In this document: positions 1 to 8,463 of the stretch, piece after piece
How positions within the stretch are numbered: position 1 is the stretch's first letter
Layout: the number at the start of each line of letters is the position of its first letter
Made by a program: the position numbers and the translations under genes
The notes under the pieces: generated by a model
What the model saw: only the letters and a program-made list of their open reading frames with translations
Database searches by the model: none
What the model was told of the DNA's origin: nothing
Source of the DNA: UBA5359 sp002410925 [NCBI: bacterium UBP13_UBA5359]
Lineage (GTDB): Bacteria; UBP13; UBA5359
Length of the DNA stretch: 64,000 nucleotides
Reading direction: 5' to 3'
Assembly: GCA_002410925.1 (NCBI GenBank)
Contig: DHPR01000019.1
Span: forward strand, 49,277 to 113,276

Positions 1-2247
1 ATATTGCAACTCTATATCCCAGGCCTCCCATGCGGTAGGCTTATCCTCGAATACCTGTAACTGATTGGCTCTGCCGCCCTCCGGCAGCACTTCCCGGCTG
101 TTAATGAGATCATACAACCGGGCAATGGTGCCGTCCGATGCCATTTCCATCTCATAAAAAGGAGTGCTTATCCTGCCGCCCTCCACTTTAAAAGGCATCT
201 TCGAAGTCTCTTTTTTATCATTGGGTTCAGCAGCCTCGGTTTCAAGCAATCTATAAACGGCACAGCCGCAGGAGGGCAGGCGGTCAGCCCAAAATACCAG
301 CCTGCCCTCTGCCGACTGGCTGGGAACCTCTCTTCCATCCGGATCAATAACCACCATATTGCCGCCTGAACCGGCCTCTATGCTTACCATATCGCTTCTT
401 TCCCAGGAAAGGGAATTGAAAATTACCACCGGCTGCCCGTCACCGCGGGTATCCAGCCCTGCAGCTATATCTTCCTGAGCCTTGCGACGCAATCTCTCTC
501 CGCTTTCTATGATATTCTCATACTGCACCCGGGAATCTTTATAGACCTCATTGATGGAGGAGCCGGGTATGATATCATGAAACTGGTTGAGCAGAATTGT
601 CTGCCAGCCGGTTCTTAACTCGTCTGCCGGATAGGAAGCCTTATGATTCAGCCAGGCAGCTGCACTGCAATACATTTCCGTCTCCCGGTAAAGCAGTTCA
701 CTCTTACGGTTGAAACGTTTGTTCCAGGCCTGGCTGGTATATGTCCCCCGATGCAATTCGAAATAGAGCTCATCCTTCCATACCGGCATATCTTTAGTCT
801 CCGCCGCTATACGGTCAAAGTGATCGTGCACCCGCCCGGTGCATGCTCCGGGCAGTCCGGGAATGTCAGTCAAACGCGGCAAATACTCCAGCATCTCCCG
901 GGTGGGCCCGCCGCCGCCATCGCCATGGCCGTAGGAAGAGAGCACTTCCGGGCAGCTCCTCTTCGAGTTATAGCTATCCCAGAATTGCTGCATCTCTTTC
1001 GGCGTAACCAGAGCGTTATAGGTACCGTGAATAAGCTGGGTAAATATCCTGGTGCCGTCTATACCCTGCCACCAGAAGGTGTTATGGGGAAAGCGGTTGG
1101 TATCGTTCCAGCTTATCTTGGAGGTCATGAAGTATTCCAGACCGCTCTTTCTATATATCTGCGGCATAGCCCAACTGTAGCCGAAAACATCGGGCAGCCA
1201 GCCCACCCTGACGTCCACTCCGAACTCTTCTTTGAAGAAACGCTGTGCATAGAGAGATTGGCGTATCAGCGATTCTCCGGATACCAGGTTGCAGTCATTC
1301 TCTACCCAGGTGCCGCCTATAGGTTCGAAGCGCCCTTCTGCAATACGCTGCTTTACTCTGGCATAAACAGTAGGAAAATGCTCCTTAAGATAGAGAAAAA
1401 GCGGTACCTGGCTGCAGACAAAATAATAATCAGGATATTCATCCATCAGCGCCATTACCGTGGAATATGTTCTGCCTACTTTCCGAGCCGTCTCTTTAAG
1501 TGGCCACAACCAGGCTACATCTATATGAGAATGTCCGGCAAAGAATATCTTGCCGGGATTGTCGGCAAAACATATCTGCGATAGCTTCTCTTGCAAAGCA
1601 TTTGAGGCTGCCTCCAGTTCCTCTCGGAAAGACGGAAGAGTCTTGTCCCTGAAATCCACGCCATGAAGGGCCTCTTTCATAGCCGCAAGAATAGCTTCCT
1701 GCAGCAACAAATTCGGCTGAGTTATCGCCGCCTCATGAATTACCTTGAAATTATACCAAAGATGCTCCATAGCCTCATCGATGGCGATCAATCGAGCTGA
1801 GGAGAGTATATACGGTTTCCGGGAATCCTGCACGACGTATTCACAATAATCCCCGGGCTTTAGCTCTATCAAGCAGTCATACTGTTCATCTCCCCTGGCC
1901 GTTGCTGCCAGCAGGATATAGCCGCGATTATCATCCACGCCATGAAACGGTTCCCCGTTGATCGACAGCAACCCTTCGCCCCCGGTCAGAAGTTCCAGGC
2001 CTATTCTCTCTCCTTTCCATTCCGGCGGCACGGTTATTTTACGCCGCATAAAAAGAGTCTGCCCCTGTCTGCCCCAGATATCCCCGATATTAAGGGTTTT
2101 CCATCGATCATCAAAATATTCATATCGCTCCGGCCCCAGATGCCTGGCAGCCCGCATCTCCCAGCCATCCAGTTCCAGGCTACGGCTTACGACACCACTT
2201 GCTATCTCCTCCAGGCGAACCTTGATAATATCTTTCAACTCAGCCAT
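1..2247 (-). CDS. GH38 alpha-mannosidase (C-terminus cut by window edge)
   Basis: Retaining alpha-mannosidase of glycoside hydrolase family 38, expected to release alpha-linked mannose from glycans. The first 749 codons are present and the frame runs off the left edge. The family signature HSHIDVAWLWP lies at about residues 239-249 (metal-binding His and Asp), and the nucleophile motif GWLPDVFGYS places the catalytic Asp near residue 353. The N-terminal ~230 residues are the usual beta-rich domain. No signal peptide is visible, so it is probably cytoplasmic. The ATG at 2247 follows GGGGGAAGCAG. It lies 23 nt downstream of nadE on the same strand. Full family members are usually about 1000 residues, so roughly a quarter is missing here. 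Confidence 0.93.
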   Translation of the reverse strand, partial: MAELKDIIKVRLEEIASGVVSRSLELDGWEMRAARHLGPERYEYFDDRWKTLNIGDIWGRQGQTLFMRRKITVPPEWKGERIGLELLTGGEGLLSINGEPFHGVDDNRGYILLAATARGDEQYDCLIELKPGDYCEYVVQDSRKPYILSSARLIAIDEAMEHLWYNFKVIHEAAITQPNLLLQEAILAAMKEALHGVDFRDKTLPSFREELEAASNALQEKLSQICFADNPGKIFFAGHSHIDVAWLWPLKETARKVGRTYSTVMALMDEYPDYYFVCSQVPLFLYLKEHFPTVYARVKQRIAEGRFEPIGGTWVENDCNLVSGESLIRQSLYAQRFFKEEFGVDVRVGWLPDVFGYSWAMPQIYRKSGLEYFMTSKISWNDTNRFPHNTFWWQGIDGTRIFTQLIHGTYNALVTPKEMQQFWDSYNSKRSCPEVLSSYGHGDGGGGPTREMLEYLPRLTDIPGLPGACTGRVHDHFDRIAAETKDMPVWKDELYFELHRGTYTSQAWNKRFNRKSELLYRETEMYCSAAAWLNHKASYPADELRTGWQTILLNQFHDIIPGSSINEVYKDSRVQYENIIESGERLRRKAQEDIAAGLDTRGDGQPVVIFNSLSWERSDMVSIEAGSGGNMVVIDPDGREVPSQSAEGRLVFWADRLPSCGCAVYRLLETEAAEPNDKKETSKMPFKVEGGRISTPFYEMEMASDGTIARLYDLINSREVLPEGGRANQLQVFEDKPTAWEAWDIELQY

Positions 2248-2270
2248 CTGCTTCCCCCTGAAATTTATAA

Positions 2271-3998
2271 TTAATTGTAATGATTGGTTATGGGATAACG
2301 CCTGTCGCGGCCCAGGGTCCTGGTAGTCACCTTGATCCCGGGAGGCGCCTGACGGCGCTTATACTCGTTGCGATTCACCATAGCCGCCACCCTGGCTACC
2401 AGTTCACGCGGAGCAAAAGTTATCTCATCCACGCTTAACTCATCCTCAATATAGGCTTCCAATATGGGATCAAGAATGTCATACGGCGGCAGACTATCAG
2501 TGTCTAGTTGACCGGGGCGAAGCTCGGCCGAGGGTGGTCGGGTGATAATTATCTCCGGTATTACTTCGCTTTCCCGGTTGATATGACGAGAGAGGCTGTA
2601 GACCATGGTCTTGGATAAGTCCTTGATCACCGCCAACCCACCGGCCATATCGCCGTAAAGCGTGCTGTAGCCTATACTCATCTCACTTTTATTGCCGGTG
2701 GCCAATACCAGCCAGCCGAATTTGTTAGACAAAGCATAAAGCAGATTACCACGAATGCGAGCCTGAATATTCTCTTCGGTTATATTGGGGGGCAGGCTCG
2801 TAAAAAGGGGAGCCAGCTCCGTCAGGTAGTCCTCCATTATGCCGTCGATAGATAGCGTAAGCATCTCTATACCGAGATTGGAGCAGAGCTCAGCAGCGCT
2901 CTGGCGGCTTATTTCAGCAGAGAAGCGTGACGGCATATTGACACATTTCACACTCTTTGCTCCCATTGCTTCGGCAGCCAGTACCGCCACCAGGGCGGAA
3001 TCTATGCCGCCGCTGAGGCCAATAACCACCGTTTTAAAGCCATTCTTATGCACATAATCGTGTAAACCGAGGCAGAGAGCCCGACGCACCTCTTCCATAT
3101 CCGGAAGAAGGGACGCCGGCTTACGGATTGCCTTCGGCGATTTTACTTCGGTCTGAAGCTCTCCCAAATGAATTATGCCGCCTGCAGCCCCCGACCTCGA
3201 GAAGTGAAGCTTGCGCCGGCGGCTGTTCCGCAGACGCTGATGAAGAACTCCTTTAAGATCCATCTCCATCAGGCGCAGATCCTCAGCAAAGGCAGCCGCC
3301 CTGTTCAACAGATTACCGCATTCGTCAAAGGCTGTACTCATGCCGCCAAAGACCTGTTCATCCTGGCCGCCGACCAGGTTAGCACGAACAACAGGCATCA
3401 GATGCTCGGAAGCCCTGGCGGAAAGCAGCTTTTCACGCTGAGCCGTTCTTCGCAGACAATACGGCTCAGCAGCAATGTTAACGACCATCTCTACCCCTTT
3501 ATCGGCCAGGCCAAGGAGGGGTTCAGCCGAATATAGAATATCCTCACTGATAGTTACGCCTATTTTTAAATCGTGCAGGGTGAAGATCAAATCACTCTGT
3601 CCAATTCCAAAATAACGGCTCTCATCAAAAATGCCGTAATCAGACAAAAAATGCTTATGGTAAATACCCGCCGCTGTGCCATCATGTAAGAGGGCCGCAG
3701 CGTTGAAGATATCATCACTTCGGTCTATAAAACCGACAATAGCGGTTATTCCCTTTGCGGCTGCCGCCGCTTCCTGCAAAGCGGCCAGATTATCTTCGAT
3801 AAAGGACTCTTTGAAGAGAAGATCCTCCGGAGGATAACCGGTCAAAGCCAGCTCTGGGAAAACAATCAGATGCACCCCAGCCTCTACAGCTCGCCGCATA
3901 TTCGATATTATCAGATTAAGATTACCCTTAATGTCACCTACCGTAGGATTGATCTGAGCCACAGCCAGCCTGATGCTCTTATCACTGGAAATAGTCAT
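2271..3998 (-). CDS. nadE: NAD+ synthase, two-domain type with altered glutaminase site
   Basis: Amidates nicotinic acid adenine dinucleotide (NaAD) to NAD+. The protein is 575 residues, normal for glutamine-dependent NadE. An N-terminal nitrilase-fold glutaminase (about 1-270) precedes the ATP-dependent synthetase (about 300-575), which has the pyrophosphatase loop SGGIDS, TGNKSEMSIGY and AELRPGQLDTDSLPPYD. In the glutaminase triad, Glu49 (FPELALTGYPPEDLL) and Lys115 (YHKHFL) are kept. The nucleophile normally found as ICEDxW reads ISEDIL, with Ser151 encoded by AGT. The usual VFDG also reads VFGG. The synthetase half looks intact, so ammonia-dependent synthesis is possible; glutamine use is doubtful. 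I chose the ATG at 3998, behind AAGGAT, over an in-frame TTG at 4016. The GH38 gene follows 23 nt downstream. Confidence 0.93.
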   Translation of the reverse strand: MTISSDKSIRLAVAQINPTVGDIKGNLNLIISNMRRAVEAGVHLIVFPELALTGYPPEDLLFKESFIEDNLAALQEAAAAAKGITAIVGFIDRSDDIFNAAALLHDGTAAGIYHKHFLSDYGIFDESRYFGIGQSDLIFTLHDLKIGVTISEDILYSAEPLLGLADKGVEMVVNIAAEPYCLRRTAQREKLLSARASEHLMPVVRANLVGGQDEQVFGGMSTAFDECGNLLNRAAAFAEDLRLMEMDLKGVLHQRLRNSRRRKLHFSRSGAAGGIIHLGELQTEVKSPKAIRKPASLLPDMEEVRRALCLGLHDYVHKNGFKTVVIGLSGGIDSALVAVLAAEAMGAKSVKCVNMPSRFSAEISRQSAAELCSNLGIEMLTLSIDGIMEDYLTELAPLFTSLPPNITEENIQARIRGNLLYALSNKFGWLVLATGNKSEMSIGYSTLYGDMAGGLAVIKDLSKTMVYSLSRHINRESEVIPEIIITRPPSAELRPGQLDTDSLPPYDILDPILEAYIEDELSVDEITFAPRELVARVAAMVNRNEYKRRQAPPGIKVTTRTLGRDRRYPITNHYN

Positions 3999-4325
3999 AA
4001 TTAATAGATCCTTCAACGCTTAGTTCCTTTGTACCTAATACATTTTCCACAAAGCATGAGAAAACCCTTCCAAAGAGGAATTCCAATTCAAAAGAACGAA
4101 TACTTTATTAAGAAACCACTTGGAAAAATGCCCGACATTAAAACAATCGCGATCTATTTGCCGCCTGAAGGCGATAATTTGGAACAGTATCCCGAATACC
4201 TGTGCAGATATGAAACAGAGCAAGTAATATATCTGAGAGGAGAAAGCTACTCGGTTCCTTCCATATTTTGATATTAATTCTTATGCACTTTTGATCACCT
4301 TAATTTAAAGAGAGGGAGGAATAAT
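3999..4325. other. Intergenic region, no supported gene
   Basis: This stretch of about 330 bases lies between divergent nadE and the PilZ gene. It holds open frames on both strands (for example plus strand 4129-4271, 47 codons, acidic and hydrophobic), but none has a convincing ribosome-binding site or recognisable family. Promoters for both flanking genes should lie here, although I see no strong -35/-10 pair. The plus-strand frame could be a decayed or unrecognised small gene. Confidence 0.4.
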
Positions 4326-4910
4326 ATGAGCAAAGAATTCACTTTTACAACGGAGAAAAAATCACTTTGGCAGCGCCTTTCTGCTATGTTCTACATTATA
4401 TGCAGCAAGTTCGGCGATCAAGGACGTCGCCGGGAAATCAGAACAGAAGTAAATTACCTGCCCATCAGATACAAATATATAAATATTCTGGAGGATAGAT
4501 ATGATATGGATTCTCTAACCGTAGAGGATCCTGCCGGAGTTTTAGATTCCTCGGAACAGGAACAAACCGACGGCAATTATCCATTGCTTGACGTTAAATA
4601 CGGTCGTAAGGTGCGCAAAGGCAGGCTGATCGAACTGGGTGTGTACGGCCTGCTGATCGAAGTGGATGCCGGCATAGTTGTTGGGGATTGGATGGAGATT
4701 AAATTCATACTACCCAATACAGTTGTACCTGTGGTTATTGTGGCCGAAGCTATACATATTGCCAGGTTGCCCGGTAAGGGTAAAAAATTTAAAGCGGGAG
4801 TAAGGATTCTTGAATTAAGCGCCAATGATTCTCAGAGGATAAAAGCATATTTAAAACAACGAACCCTCATTGATATGGCTGCATCCAGAAAAAAGAACTG
4901 CTACCTGTAG
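4326..4910 (+). CDS. PilZ-domain protein (variant motif)
   Basis: Probable PilZ-family protein of 194 residues. PilZ domains usually bind cyclic di-GMP and adjust motility, pili or exopolysaccharide synthesis. The RxxxR box is present as RREIR near residue 36. An acidic insertion of about 40 residues follows, and then the beta-barrel part (GRKVRKGRLIELGVYGLLIEVD...GDWMEIKFILP). The second box, normally D/N-x-S-x-x-G, reads ELGVYG, which keeps the Gly but loses the Asp/Asn and Ser, so nucleotide binding is uncertain. No membrane segment or partner domain is visible. The start is supported by GGGAGGAATAAT before ATG. It appears to be a stand-alone gene. Confidence 0.65.
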   Translation: MSKEFTFTTEKKSLWQRLSAMFYIICSKFGDQGRRREIRTEVNYLPIRYKYINILEDRYDMDSLTVEDPAGVLDSSEQEQTDGNYPLLDVKYGRKVRKGRLIELGVYGLLIEVDAGIVVGDWMEIKFILPNTVVPVVIVAEAIHIARLPGKGKKFKAGVRILELSANDSQRIKAYLKQRTLIDMAASRKKNCYL

Positions 4911-4994
4911 CACTGGTAGGCTTGCTACAGATTCAGAAGCAGCTATCCAGGCAAAAAAACCTGATATTTTTCTGATAAGGCTGTCTTGCATGTC

Positions 4995-5024
4995 TTGCAT
5001 TGCACACCCTGAAGCTGATAGAAT
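4995..5024 (+). promoter_or_regulatory. Sigma-70-type promoter for the marC-family gene
   Basis: TTGCAT and TAGAAT are separated by 18 nt and end 29 nt before the ATG at 5053. The -35 box overlaps a 9-bp tandem duplication (TGTCTTGCA twice, 4982-4999). Confidence 0.4.
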
Positions 5025-5052
5025 TAAGCCGTATTAAAAATGAGGAAGTAAG

Positions 5053-5646
5053 ATGCAACTTTTCATTAGCCAATACCTGAAGCTCTTCTTTGTTTTGACT
5101 CCTTTCTTCGTCATCTCCATGTTCTTGGCTTTGACAAATGAGTACACCGATAATAAAAAGAAGCGTCTGGCATTTAAAGTAACACTGGCCGTTATAGCAA
5201 TCAGCTTCTCTATATATATCTTTGGAAAGTATATCTTTCTGATTTTCGGCATAACCCTGGATGCCTTTCGCATTGGGGCAGGCGCATTGCTCTTCTTATC
5301 GGCTGCAGCTTTAGTACAGGGCGGAACAGGCGGCAAAGAAGAGCAAATCCACACCGGCGACATAGCCGTCGTTCCTCTGGCGTTGCCGATAACGGTAGGC
5401 CCGGCTACTACCGGTGTTCTTCTGGTTATGGGAGTTGAGATGGAGAGTATCGCATCAAAGCTGATAGCCGGTAGCGCTCTTCTATGCGCTATCCTGACTG
5501 TAGGTCTACTCCTTTATGTGGCCGGGCATATCGAACGCTGGCTAGGTAAGACCGGCATCTCCATTCTCAGTAAACTGACCGGATTAATACTGGCTTCCAT
5601 AGCAGCCCAGATAATGCTGACAGGAATAAAAGGGATGTTGGGCTGA
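5053..5646 (+). CDS. MarC family integral membrane protein
   Basis: Polytopic inner-membrane protein of the MarC (UPF0056) family, 197 residues, the usual length. Six hydrophobic segments are visible, with the family-typical stretch DIAVVPLALPITVGPATTGV around residues 103-122 and the C-terminal LTGLILASIAAQIMLTGIKG. The family is broadly distributed and its transport substrate is not established; the old link to multiple antibiotic resistance was not upheld. The ATG follows GAGGAAGTAAG. It sits alone on the plus strand between the PilZ gene and larBC, with its own candidate promoter. Family assignment is firm; function is unknown. Confidence 0.88.
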   Translation: MQLFISQYLKLFFVLTPFFVISMFLALTNEYTDNKKKRLAFKVTLAVIAISFSIYIFGKYIFLIFGITLDAFRIGAGALLFLSAAALVQGGTGGKEEQIHTGDIAVVPLALPITVGPATTGVLLVMGVEMESIASKLIAGSALLCAILTVGLLLYVAGHIERWLGKTGISILSKLTGLILASIAAQIMLTGIKGMLG

Positions 5647-5787
5647 TACCTGGCTATCCGCGATATTTATCCAGAGAAAGAAGATCATTGATGCGAATAT
5701 TCCGCCCCCTCTGATGGACTTATCGGCAGCTATGAAAAAGTTTGGAAATAGTGGCTTCTTTCCGCAGCCGGATACCCGAATGCACCC

Positions 5788-5816
5788 TTGACTCCTCGAC
5801 ACAGCCGGAATAATAT
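5788..5816 (+). promoter_or_regulatory. Sigma-70-type promoter for larBC
   Basis: TTGACT, a 17-nt spacer and TAATAT lie directly upstream of larB, predicting transcription from about 5823 and an untranslated leader of about 10 nt that carries GAGGTG. Confidence 0.55.
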
Positions 5817-5833
5817 AGTGTTTGAGGTGCGAA

Positions 5834-6589
5834 ATGCAAATTGAGCATATCGAACATATATTGAAAGCCGTTAAGAGCGGCGAGATGCAGATCGATGAAG
5901 CTATGCAGCGTCTCAAACATCTTCCGTATGAGAACCTGGAATTCGCTAGAATAGATCATCATCGCCATCTCCGGACAGGCTTTCCCGAGGTAATATTCTG
6001 CCAAGGCAAAGCACCGGAGCATATTGTCGCCATCATGAAGAGAGCGGCGGCCGATGGAGAACCGGTGCTGGCTACCAGAGCAGAACCCTCTCTCTATGAT
6101 TATATCCGGCGAGAGATTCATGAAGCTGCCTATCATCGTTCAGCCCGCATAATCACTCTCAATGCATCTTTACCGCAACCCGGCGAAGGGAAAGGGCTGA
6201 TAGCCGTGGTCTCTGCCGGTACAGCCGATATACCGGTTGCTGAAGAAGCCGTTGTTACAGCTGCCGTTATGGGTAATCGAGTCGAGCGCCTTTTCGATGT
6301 CGGAGTGGCTGGTCTGCACCGACTGCTGGACAAGATGGAGCTTTTGACCTCAGCCAAGGTGTTGATTGTGGTTGCAGGCATGGAGGGAGCACTGGCCAGT
6401 GTAATCGGTGGGCTGGTAGAAAGCCCGGTAATCGCCGTACCCACCAGTATCGGCTATGGCGCCAGCTTTCAGGGCCTGGCGGCTCTGCTCTCCATGCTGA
6501 ACAGCTGTGCTGCCGGCGTTACGGTAGTTAATATAGATAACGGCTTTGGGGCCGGATACTTCGCCGGACTTATAAATAGTCGTTTATAA
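5834..6589 (+). CDS. larB: LarB, nickel-pincer cofactor biosynthesis carboxylase/hydrolase
   Basis: First step in making the nickel-pincer nucleotide cofactor. LarB carboxylates the pyridinium ring of NaAD and hydrolyses the phosphoanhydride, giving pyridinium-3,5-biscarboxylate mononucleotide. The 251-residue protein has the PurE-like C-terminal half with GTADIPVAEEAVVTA, VVAGMEGALASVIGGL and the closing GYGASFQGLAALLSMLNSC...NIDNGFGAGYFAG. The ATG at 5834 follows GAGGTGCGAA and is preferred over a TTG four codons upstream. larC follows after 24 nt. Its substrate NaAD is the product of NadD and the substrate of NadE, both encoded in this window. larE, needed for sulfur insertion, is not seen here. 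Confidence 0.93.
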   Translation: MQIEHIEHILKAVKSGEMQIDEAMQRLKHLPYENLEFARIDHHRHLRTGFPEVIFCQGKAPEHIVAIMKRAAADGEPVLATRAEPSLYDYIRREIHEAAYHRSARIITLNASLPQPGEGKGLIAVVSAGTADIPVAEEAVVTAAVMGNRVERLFDVGVAGLHRLLDKMELLTSAKVLIVVAGMEGALASVIGGLVESPVIAVPTSIGYGASFQGLAALLSMLNSCAAGVTVVNIDNGFGAGYFAGLINSRL

Positions 6590-6613
6590 AATTGGTCGTG
6601 AAAGGATTCTCTC

Positions 6614-7780
6614 ATGAAAATAGCTTATCTTGATGCCTTTGCCGGCATCAGTGGAGATATGACTCTCGGCGCGCTACTGGATGCGGGCCTGAATATGGAG
6701 TATCTACAAAGCGAGCTTTCCAGATTGGATTTACACGGCTATACTCTATCTGCAAAAAAAGTAACCGTGTCCGGCATATCGGCCACCAGGGTCAGCATAG
6801 AGGTAAATAAAAATCTTCACCACCACCGGCATTTGAACGATATTCTGTCTATGATAGCCGACAGCGGCCTGCCTGACAGAGTTATATCTATGAGCACAGC
6901 CATCTTCGATCGTCTGGCAAAGGCGGAAGCTGAGGTACATGGGACAGTACCTGAAAAGGTTCATTTTCATGAAGTAGGAGCGGTAGATTCCATCCTGGAT
7001 ATAATCGGTAGCTGTATAGGCCTGTATTCCCTGGGCATCGAGAAGCTGATTGTCTCCCCCCTGCCGCTGGGGCGCGGTTTTGTGAAGTGTGCCCATGGGA
7101 TTATTCCCCTGCCTGCTCCGGCTACGGTCAAGCTGCTGGAAGGGTTGCCCACTTATGCTTTTTCTGAAGAAGGAGAAACGGTAACACCCACGGGTGCAGC
7201 CATAGTAGCTGCTCTCTGCTGTTCCGTCGGCCCGATACCGGCCATGAACAGCCAAGTTATCGGCTATGGAGCCGGCACCATTGCCAGGCGCATTCCTAAC
7301 CTCCTGCGCATCTTCATCGGAGAGGCAGTCGATATGCCGGAAGCTCTGGATACGATTATCCTGCAGACCTTGATAGATGATATGAACCCTGAAATTTACG
7401 AATATCTGATGGAAAAGCTCTATGCCGCCGGCGCTCTGGAAGTTACGCTTACGCCCTGCATCGTCAAGAACAGCCGCCCGGCCGTATTGCTGGCAACCAT
7501 CTGCCCATTGGGCAAGGAGAACATTATTGAAAATATCATCTTGGCAGAGAGCACCAGCCTGGGCCTGCGGCGTATTCAAGCATCGAGGACCTGCCTGGAG
7601 CGAAAGACAATAGAAGTAATCATAGCCGGCAGCAAGATCAAGGTCAAGCTGGGATTGAAGGACGGCAAGATAGCCAACATTGCCCCGGAGTACAAAGATT
7701 GCCGCTCTCTGTCGGAGCAAAGCGGCCTACCGTTGAAGGAAGTTTATAGGCTAGCCGAGACGGCCGTTAAAAATTTATGA
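6614..7780 (+). CDS. larC: LarC, nickel insertion protein for the pincer cofactor
   Basis: CTP-dependent cyclometallase that inserts nickel into the pincer precursor, completing the cofactor used by lactate racemase and LarA-like epimerases or racemases. The protein is 388 residues, with N-terminal YLDAFAGISGDMTLGALLDAG, a short His-rich stretch (HHHRHL, about residues 69-74), VHFHEVGAVDSILDIIG, and a C-terminal half with DDMNPEIYEYLMEKLYAAGALEVTLTP. The gene is one continuous frame; in Lactobacillus plantarum the two halves are joined by ribosomal frameshifting. It forms an operon with larB. Its stop lies 10 nt from the stop of the convergent outer-membrane protein gene. No LarA-type enzyme is in the window. 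Confidence 0.94.
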   Translation: MKIAYLDAFAGISGDMTLGALLDAGLNMEYLQSELSRLDLHGYTLSAKKVTVSGISATRVSIEVNKNLHHHRHLNDILSMIADSGLPDRVISMSTAIFDRLAKAEAEVHGTVPEKVHFHEVGAVDSILDIIGSCIGLYSLGIEKLIVSPLPLGRGFVKCAHGIIPLPAPATVKLLEGLPTYAFSEEGETVTPTGAAIVAALCCSVGPIPAMNSQVIGYGAGTIARRIPNLLRIFIGEAVDMPEALDTIILQTLIDDMNPEIYEYLMEKLYAAGALEVTLTPCIVKNSRPAVLLATICPLGKENIIENIILAESTSLGLRRIQASRTCLERKTIEVIIAGSKIKVKLGLKDGKIANIAPEYKDCRSLSEQSGLPLKEVYRLAETAVKNL

Positions 7781-7790
7781 AAAGACACTT

Positions 7791-8303
7791 CTAAAACATC
7801 TTATTCAACGTCAAGGTAAAGCCATTGCCGGCATCCGAGCCACCCTGAAAATACTTGCCCTCCAAACGAGTTCCGGCACTTAGCTGAAAGCCGGCCAGGA
7901 GATGGTAGCCGATATTGGTCTCGGATACGGAAGCCACCTCTATGCTATCTTCCAAAATCTTCGTGGTCGAAAAGTAGACACCCAATCCGGTGCCATAGTA
8001 AAAGCGGGTGCCGGGATAGAAGACCTTATTGGTCAGAGTAATTGGCCAAGCGGTTACCTGAGTTTCTCGGCTCACCCCCGTAATATCCTCCGTATCGGTG
8101 GTAATATAGCGCTCCAGGGCAAAGATAGTTTCAGTCGTATTGGTATGCGATACTACCAGGCCGGCGCCGGCAACCCAGCCGGTACCGTTATCGGTAGACA
8201 CATACCCCCCTTTAAGCTCATAACCCTGCTGGGCTGAGGCTTGGCTGGGCCCCAAACAGAAGGATAAAGAGAGCAATAAAATGTATATGCCGTATTTACG
8301 CAC
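7791..8303 (-). CDS. Probable small outer-membrane beta-barrel protein
   Basis: About 170 residues with a clear signal peptide (hydrophobic ILLLSLSFCLG, then SQASAQQ) followed by alternating polar/hydrophobic strands and a C-terminal Phe (LTLNKMF), as in 8-stranded outer-membrane barrels. YELKGGYVS, RFYYGTGLGVYF, NIGYHLLAGFQL and TRLEGKYFQGG look like transmembrane strands. I recognise no specific family. The start is uncertain: GTG at 8303 (MRKYGIYI) sits 11 nt after AAGG, and a GTG at 8315 gives four more residues. This protein is part of the evidence for an outer membrane. It is convergent with larC and transcribed alone. Confidence 0.6.
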   Translation of the reverse strand: MRKYGIYILLLSLSFCLGPSQASAQQGYELKGGYVSTDNGTGWVAGAGLVVSHTNTTETIFALERYITTDTEDITGVSRETQVTAWPITLTNKVFYPGTRFYYGTGLGVYFSTTKILEDSIEVASVSETNIGYHLLAGFQLSAGTRLEGKYFQGGSDAGNGFTLTLNKMF

Positions 8304-8463
8304 ATGCGCCACCACCTTAGCTAAGCTATATTAATCTTTCCCTAAGATTCTACGTTTAAAACTTACCGTTACAGGTCTTGATCCGTCCAAATTATTAAAT
8401 TTCGATCTCTGGCTTCCGTTTTTCAAACTTCGGCAATGAGTCACAAAACATTCCCAACCTAAT

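Noticed and set aside
643-1584. A 313-codon plus-strand open frame
   Set aside because: It is antisense to the catalytic part of the GH38 mannosidase.
4129-4271. A 47-codon plus-strand open frame in the nadE-PilZ gap
   Set aside because: Amino-acid composition is plausible, but the start lacks a convincing ribosome-binding site and I recognise no family. It is mentioned only within the intergenic entry.
6746-7720. A 324-codon minus-strand open frame
   Set aside because: It lies wholly antisense to larC, which is strongly supported by family motifs.
6614-7780. Programmed frameshift in larC as in Lactobacillus plantarum
   Set aside because: The gene is a single uninterrupted frame of 388 codons covering both halves.
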